From the NCBI GenBank assembly GCA_009838525.1, contig VXRJ01000031.1, positions 54,656-118,655 on the forward strand: a DNA stretch of 64,000 nt. The letters run 5' to 3'. The notes below the pieces were generated by a model. The model saw only the letters and a program-made list of their open reading frames with translations. It had not been told where the DNA came from and ran no database searches. This DNA is from Acidobacteriota bacterium. GTDB taxonomy: Bacteria; Acidobacteriota; Vicinamibacteria; Vicinamibacterales; UBA8438. Positions 60,282 to 64,000 of this stretch are shown piece after piece. How positions within the stretch are numbered: position 1 is the first letter of the stretch; each line of letters opens with the position of its first letter. Made by a program: the position numbers and the translations under genes.

Positions 60282-61844
60282 ATGTCCCCGTCCCGTCCAC
60301 CGGTAGCCCTGATCGTCCTCGACGGCTGGGGGCTCAGCTCGGAGCGAGAGCAGAACGCAATCGCCCTCGGACGGACCCCCGCCTGGACCGAGCTGCTGGA
60401 GCGGTATCCGCACGGATCACTCGTCGCGTCCGGCGAAGCGGTCGGATTGCCGCCCGGCCAGATGGGAAACTCGGAAGTGGGGCATATGAACCTGGGGGCG
60501 GGGAGGATTGTCTACCAGGATCTGACTCGAATCGACAAGAGCATCACGGACGGCGACTTCTTCGAGAATCGCGCGCTCGTCGACGCGATGTTCCAGGGCG
60601 GCAAGGGCGGACAGGCGCTGCACCTGGTCGGGCTGGTCTCGACGGGCGGCGTCCACAGCCACCTGCGGCACGTCGTGGCGCTGGTCGAGATGGCGCGGCG
60701 GCAGCGGGTCGGGCGTCTGTTCGTCCACGTCCTGACCGATGGCCGTGACTGCGCACCGACTGCTGCGGCCGAGGACATCGCGTCACTGGAACGGACGCTC
60801 GCCAGTGCGGGAGTCGGAAGGGTGGCGACCGTGATTGGCCGTTACTACGCGATGGACCGGGACCGGCGATGGAATCGTACCCGTCGCGCCTACGATGCCA
60901 TGGTGCATGGCCGTGGACGGACCGCGACATCCGCCGTGGCGCTCGTCCGGTCCGCGTACGCGGAAGGGGTGACCGACGAGTTCATCGAGCCGGGTGTGGT
61001 GGTCGACGCGGCCGGTGCGCCGATCGGGCCCGTCCGGGCAGGAGACGCGGTCATCTTCTTCAACTTCCGCGCGGATCGAGCGCGGCAACTGACGCGGGGG
61101 CTGGCGCTCGAAGGTGACCGTTTCGACGGGTTCGAGAGGGGTGGGGCGGCCACGTTCGCGGTGACGACGCTGACGGAGTACGACGCGACGTACGGCCTGC
61201 CCGTGGCGTTCGATCCGCTCACCTTCAGCGGCAATGTCGCGGAGGTGCTGACCGCCGGAGGCCGGACGAACCTGCGGCTGGCGGAAACCGAAAAGTACGC
61301 GCACGTGACCTACTTCTTCAACAGTGGGTCCGAGCCCCCGCACCCGGGGGAGGATCGGATCCTCGTACCGTCGCCGAAGGTACCGACCTACGACCTGAAG
61401 CCGGAGATGAGCGCGGAAGGGATAACCACCGAGCTTCTGGCCGATGTCGCGGAGGGACGCCACGACGTGATCATCTGCAACTTCGCGAACGCCGATATGG
61501 TGGGCCACACCGGAAAGCTCGACGCCGCCGTCGCCGCGGTCTCGACCCTGGACGGCTGCCTCGCCCGCATTGTCCGCGCGATGATCGACGCGGGAGGCAG
61601 CGTGCTGGTGACCGCCGACCACGGCAACGCGGAGCAGATGTGGGACCGCGAGCGCAACGGCCCGCACACGGCTCATACCGCCAACCCGGTTCCCATCCTC
61701 CTGGTCGCCCCCGAACTGGCGGGCAAGCACCTCTCGCTCCGCAAGGGCACACTCCGCGACGTCGCTCCCACTTTGCTGCACCTCGCCGGTCTTGAGGTTC
61801 CAGCGGAAATGACCGGCGGGGACCTTCGCCCCTGGCTGGATTAG
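60282..61844 (+). CDS. gpmI: 2,3-bisphosphoglycerate-independent phosphoglycerate mutase
   Basis: A 520-residue alkaline-phosphatase-superfamily enzyme that interconverts 3- and 2-phosphoglycerate in glycolysis. It starts VALIVLDGWG (first metal Asp), has MGNSEVGHMNLGAGRIVYQD with the nucleophile Ser, DGRDCAPTAAAEDI, FFNFRADRARQLTRGL, CNFANADMVGHTG and the second metal site VLVTADHGNAEQM. The length is normal. Two strong hairpins lie in the presumed leader. The gene is monocistronic as far as can be seen, since the next gene has its own promoter. Confidence 0.96.
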   Translation: MSPSRPPVALIVLDGWGLSSEREQNAIALGRTPAWTELLERYPHGSLVASGEAVGLPPGQMGNSEVGHMNLGAGRIVYQDLTRIDKSITDGDFFENRALVDAMFQGGKGGQALHLVGLVSTGGVHSHLRHVVALVEMARRQRVGRLFVHVLTDGRDCAPTAAAEDIASLERTLASAGVGRVATVIGRYYAMDRDRRWNRTRRAYDAMVHGRGRTATSAVALVRSAYAEGVTDEFIEPGVVVDAAGAPIGPVRAGDAVIFFNFRADRARQLTRGLALEGDRFDGFERGGAATFAVTTLTEYDATYGLPVAFDPLTFSGNVAEVLTAGGRTNLRLAETEKYAHVTYFFNSGSEPPHPGEDRILVPSPKVPTYDLKPEMSAEGITTELLADVAEGRHDVIICNFANADMVGHTGKLDAAVAAVSTLDGCLARIVRAMIDAGGSVLVTADHGNAEQMWDRERNGPHTAHTANPVPILLVAPELAGKHLSLRKGTLRDVAPTLLHLAGLEVPAEMTGGDLRPWLD

Positions 61845-61936
61845 CGGCCCACCGGCGGCCCCCGGCACCTGGTTCACGGAACCACAGGATGTTGTGGTTT
61901 CCCCCCCAGGCAACCTCCACATGACGTGGTTTTCTC

Positions 61937-61965
61937 TTGACAACCGCCCTGCCTCAACCCATAAT
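61937..61965 (+). promoter_or_regulatory. Near-consensus sigma-70-type promoter
   Basis: TTGACA (61937-61942), 17 bases, CATAAT (61960-61965): one base from consensus at the -10 and perfect at the -35. Transcription would start near 61972, about 65 bases before the small gene at 62038, and probably continues into the mutase gene. Confidence 0.7.
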
Positions 61966-62037
61966 GGGGCTGTCCCTTTGCCAGAACAGGATTTCCCTCT
62001 CAGCATGCCTCGTGCCGACCCGGCCGGAGACACCCTG

Positions 62038-62352
62038 ATGGACGACCAGATCATGACCCGCCTCGCACGCGAGCTGGCCGAGGCGATCGGCGGTGCCGTA
62101 TCCCACAATCCCGGCGTGGAAGCGTGCCGCGAAAAGGCTCGTGCCGCCGGCTACGAGCTGCGTGTCTCGCTCGAGGCCGAGATCGGATTCGGTTCCCGGC
62201 AAGGTGAGGTCGAAGAACACGACGATGGCGGTGCGGCCCAACTGGCCGTAACCGAGCCACCCGTCTCCCCGTTGGAGATCACGCCGAACGACCGCCGCTT
62301 TCTGCGCGCCCTTCGTATCGCCGCCGAAGAGCCGGCCCACCCTGCCGAGTAG
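62038..62352 (+). CDS. Small hypothetical protein
   Basis: A 104-residue protein that I do not recognise. The first ~40 residues are helical (MTRLARELAEAIGGAVSHNP), the middle is acidic (GEVEEHDDGGAAQL) and the end has PNDRRFLRALRIAAEEPAHP. ATG 62038 is chosen over an upstream in-frame ATG at 61894 because the latter would lie before the promoter at 61937-61965, and GGAGA stands about 11 bases before 62038. It lies 44 bases before the methylmalonyl-CoA mutase gene and may be co-transcribed. Confidence 0.55.
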   Translation: MDDQIMTRLARELAEAIGGAVSHNPGVEACREKARAAGYELRVSLEAEIGFGSRQGEVEEHDDGGAAQLAVTEPPVSPLEITPNDRRFLRALRIAAEEPAHPAE

Positions 62353-62396
62353 CACGGGCAAGCCGGTCATTCCATATCGTCTAAGATGACTCGGCA

Positions 62397-63938
62397 ATGT
62401 CCTCGCGGATCCACCGTCCCGAAGATCTCCGCGGCGTCGACGACGATCGGCTGGGACCACCCGGCGCGTTTCCGTTCACCCGCGGCATTTACCCGACGAT
62501 GTATCAGGGCCGCCTGTGGACGATGCGTCAGTACGCCGGCTTCGGCACCGCAGCCGAATCGAACCGGCGTTACCGGTACCTCCTGGATCAGGGCGTCAGC
62601 GGCCTGAGCGTCGCCTTCGACCTGCCGACGCAAATCGGCTACGACTCGGACCACGCGCTCGCAGCCGGCGAGGTGGGGCGGGTCGGCGTCGCGATCGATT
62701 CCATCGAGGACATGGCGCTCCTCTTTGACGGGATCCCGCTCGATCGCGTTTCGACCTCGATGACGATCAATGCAACGGCGATCATCCTCCTTGCGCTTTA
62801 CGTAGCCGCAGCCAGACGGCAGGGGGTCGAACCGAGCGCGCTGTCGGGCACCGTTCAGAACGACATCCTCAAGGAATACGTGGCGCGGGGTACCTGGATC
62901 TTCCCGCCGCGCGCCTCGTTGCGGCTCGTGACCGACGTCGTCGCGTTCTGCGAACGCGAGATGCCGCGCTGGCACCCGATCTCGATAAGCGGCTATCACA
63001 TCCGGGAGGCGGGCGCGACGGCGGCGCAGGAGCTCGCGTTCACTTTCGCGCACGCGCTCGCCTACGTGGAAGCGGCCCGCGAACAGGAGCTGGATGTCAA
63101 TTCGTTCGGCGGCCGGCTCTCCTTCTTCTTCAACGCGCACAACGACTTTCTGGAGGAGATCGCAAAGTTCCGCGTGGCGCGCCGCCTTTGGGCCACGCTC
63201 ATGCGCGACCGCGTCGGCGCCACATCACCCAAGGCGCAGCAGCTTCGTTTCCACACCCAGACGGCCGGGAGCACGCTGACCGCCCAGCAGCCCGACAACA
63301 ACATCGTCCGGGTCGCGCTACAGGCGATGGCGGCGGTCCTGGGAGGCACCCAGTCGCTCCATTGCAATGGACGGGACGAAGCCCTCGGGCTGCCCACCGA
63401 GGAGGCCGCCCGGATCGCGCTTCGGACCCAGCAGATCATTGCGGCGGAGTCCGGAGTGACGCGCAGCGTCGATCCGGTGGGAGGGGCCTGGACCATCGAG
63501 ACCACCTGCGACCGCCTGGAGGACGAAGCACTCGCCATCCTCGATGCGATAGACGAGCGGGGCGGCGTCCTCGCCGCGGTCGAGTCAGGTTGGATACAAC
63601 GGGAGATCCAGGAGTCGGCCTACCGGACGCAGCAAGCTATCGACACGGGCGACGAGGTGGTGGTCGGCGTCAATCGCTTTGCGAGCGAGAGCCGACCCAT
63701 CGAACCGAACCCGATCGATCCGCAGGTGGAACAGGACCAGTCAGCGCGGGTCGAGGCGCTCCGGGCGGCGCGGGACGAACCCTCGACGCGGGTCGCGCTG
63801 CAAGCCATCGCCGCCGCCGCACGCGGTGAAGCCAACCTCGTCCCCCACATCATTGCCGCGGTAGAGGCGAGAGCGACGGTCGGCGAAGTGGCCGACACGC
63901 TCCGCGAGGTGCTCGGCACCCACCGGGAAACCCACTGA
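62397..63938 (+). CDS. Methylmalonyl-CoA mutase large subunit (catalytic, without B12-binding domain)
   Basis: A 513-residue TIM-barrel subunit that, with a separate cobalamin-binding subunit, interconverts methylmalonyl-CoA and succinyl-CoA. Motifs: [75 protein letters not shown] and [20 protein letters not shown]. The Tyr in RQYAGF and the Arg in VARGTWIF match methylmalonyl-CoA mutase rather than isobutyryl-CoA mutase, which has Phe and Gln there. There is no DxHxxG cobalamin motif, and the protein ends where the B12 domain would begin. The partner is presumably downstream or elsewhere. ATG 62397 begins the family N-terminus. Confidence 0.92.
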   Translation: MSSRIHRPEDLRGVDDDRLGPPGAFPFTRGIYPTMYQGRLWTMRQYAGFGTAAESNRRYRYLLDQGVSGLSVAFDLPTQIGYDSDHALAAGEVGRVGVAIDSIEDMALLFDGIPLDRVSTSMTINATAIILLALYVAAARRQGVEPSALSGTVQNDILKEYVARGTWIFPPRASLRLVTDVVAFCEREMPRWHPISISGYHIREAGATAAQELAFTFAHALAYVEAAREQELDVNSFGGRLSFFFNAHNDFLEEIAKFRVARRLWATLMRDRVGATSPKAQQLRFHTQTAGSTLTAQQPDNNIVRVALQAMAAVLGGTQSLHCNGRDEALGLPTEEAARIALRTQQIIAAESGVTRSVDPVGGAWTIETTCDRLEDEALAILDAIDERGGVLAAVESGWIQREIQESAYRTQQAIDTGDEVVVGVNRFASESRPIEPNPIDPQVEQDQSARVEALRAARDEPSTRVALQAIAAAARGEANLVPHIIAAVEARATVGEVADTLREVLGTHRETH

Positions 63939-64000
63939 CTGCCACCCCCCGGCGAGAGCTACCTGGGGGCCAAGCCGGTGTCGCGCGGGGCGGGCGCAGG

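Noticed and set aside
63943..63978. C-run and G-run stem after the mutase gene as a terminator
   Set aside because: The pairing is only a C-run with a G-run and there is no T-run; the window ends before the context is clear.
1..64000. CRISPR arrays, tRNA genes, rRNA, insertion sequences, phage genes
   Set aside because: No regularly spaced short repeats, cloverleaf-like segments, rRNA-like stretches, transposase or integrase motifs were seen by eye. A tRNAscan or Infernal run would be more sensitive.

Overview
The window is GC-rich (my estimate is roughly two thirds G+C) and densely coded on both strands. Outer-membrane TonB-dependent receptors with N-terminal carboxypeptidase-regulatory domains, ABC permeases fused to large periplasmic domains, DUF3526 permeases and a split methylmalonyl-CoA mutase together suggest a Gram-negative member of the Acidobacteriota, possibly Vicinamibacteria-like. 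That placement is an inference from gene style; there is no rRNA to confirm it. I see no tRNA, rRNA, CRISPR array, insertion sequence or prophage.

Region 1 (1-7674) is an arginine locus. argC-argB-argD-short NAGS-argJ run leftwards with overlapping ends and argR-argG-argH run rightwards, from one short divergent promoter/operator region. argF is missing here, but a C-terminal ornithine carbamoyltransferase fragment lies 22 kb away at about 30.06-30.31 kb. Region 2 (7708-11720, minus strand) is an ABC exporter-type operon (ATPase plus two DUF3526 permeases) behind a small secreted His/Cys-rich protein. Region 3 (11766-27469) holds a second small His/Cys-rich gene, a methyltransferase, and a plus-strand chain of a TonB receptor, an ABC ATPase, two tandem paralogous permease/periplasmic-domain fusions and an RND pump. 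A second related methyltransferase follows on the minus strand.

Region 4 (27466-43527) is the most interesting. A minus-strand gene has an in-frame UGA in a thioredoxin-like C-A-P-UGA motif, followed by a bulged hairpin with a GGU loop: a candidate selenoprotein that also carries a CxxCH haem-binding motif and runs, through an apparent frameshift, into four EF-hands. Next is a secreted CbiX-like chelatase. On the plus strand come two more small His/Cys-rich proteins, an SMP-30-like propeller, a TonB receptor, a membrane-anchored CobN-like chelatase, a two-propeller secreted protein, a small membrane protein, a MotA/TolQ/ExbB channel and a DUF2149 protein. Receptor, CobN-like protein, membrane protein, ExbB and DUF2149 match the layout of the hmuR-S-T-U-V haem locus of Bacteroidetes. 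I read it as a periplasmic metallo-tetrapyrrole acquisition and metal insertion/removal system with new accessory parts. A segment of about 490 bp is duplicated between regions 3 and 4.

Region 5 (43574-52279) contains purE-purD (minus), rpsU, a STAS-domain protein, an Arg-rich coiled-coil protein and four glycosyltransferases whose start and stop codons mostly overlap. Region 6 (52154-60005, minus) holds an NtrC-type regulator and a membrane histidine kinase, a receptor-like beta-barrel protein and a secreted protein. Region 7 (60195-63938) has gpmI behind two tandem hairpins, a small unknown gene and the large subunit of a two-subunit methylmalonyl-CoA mutase.
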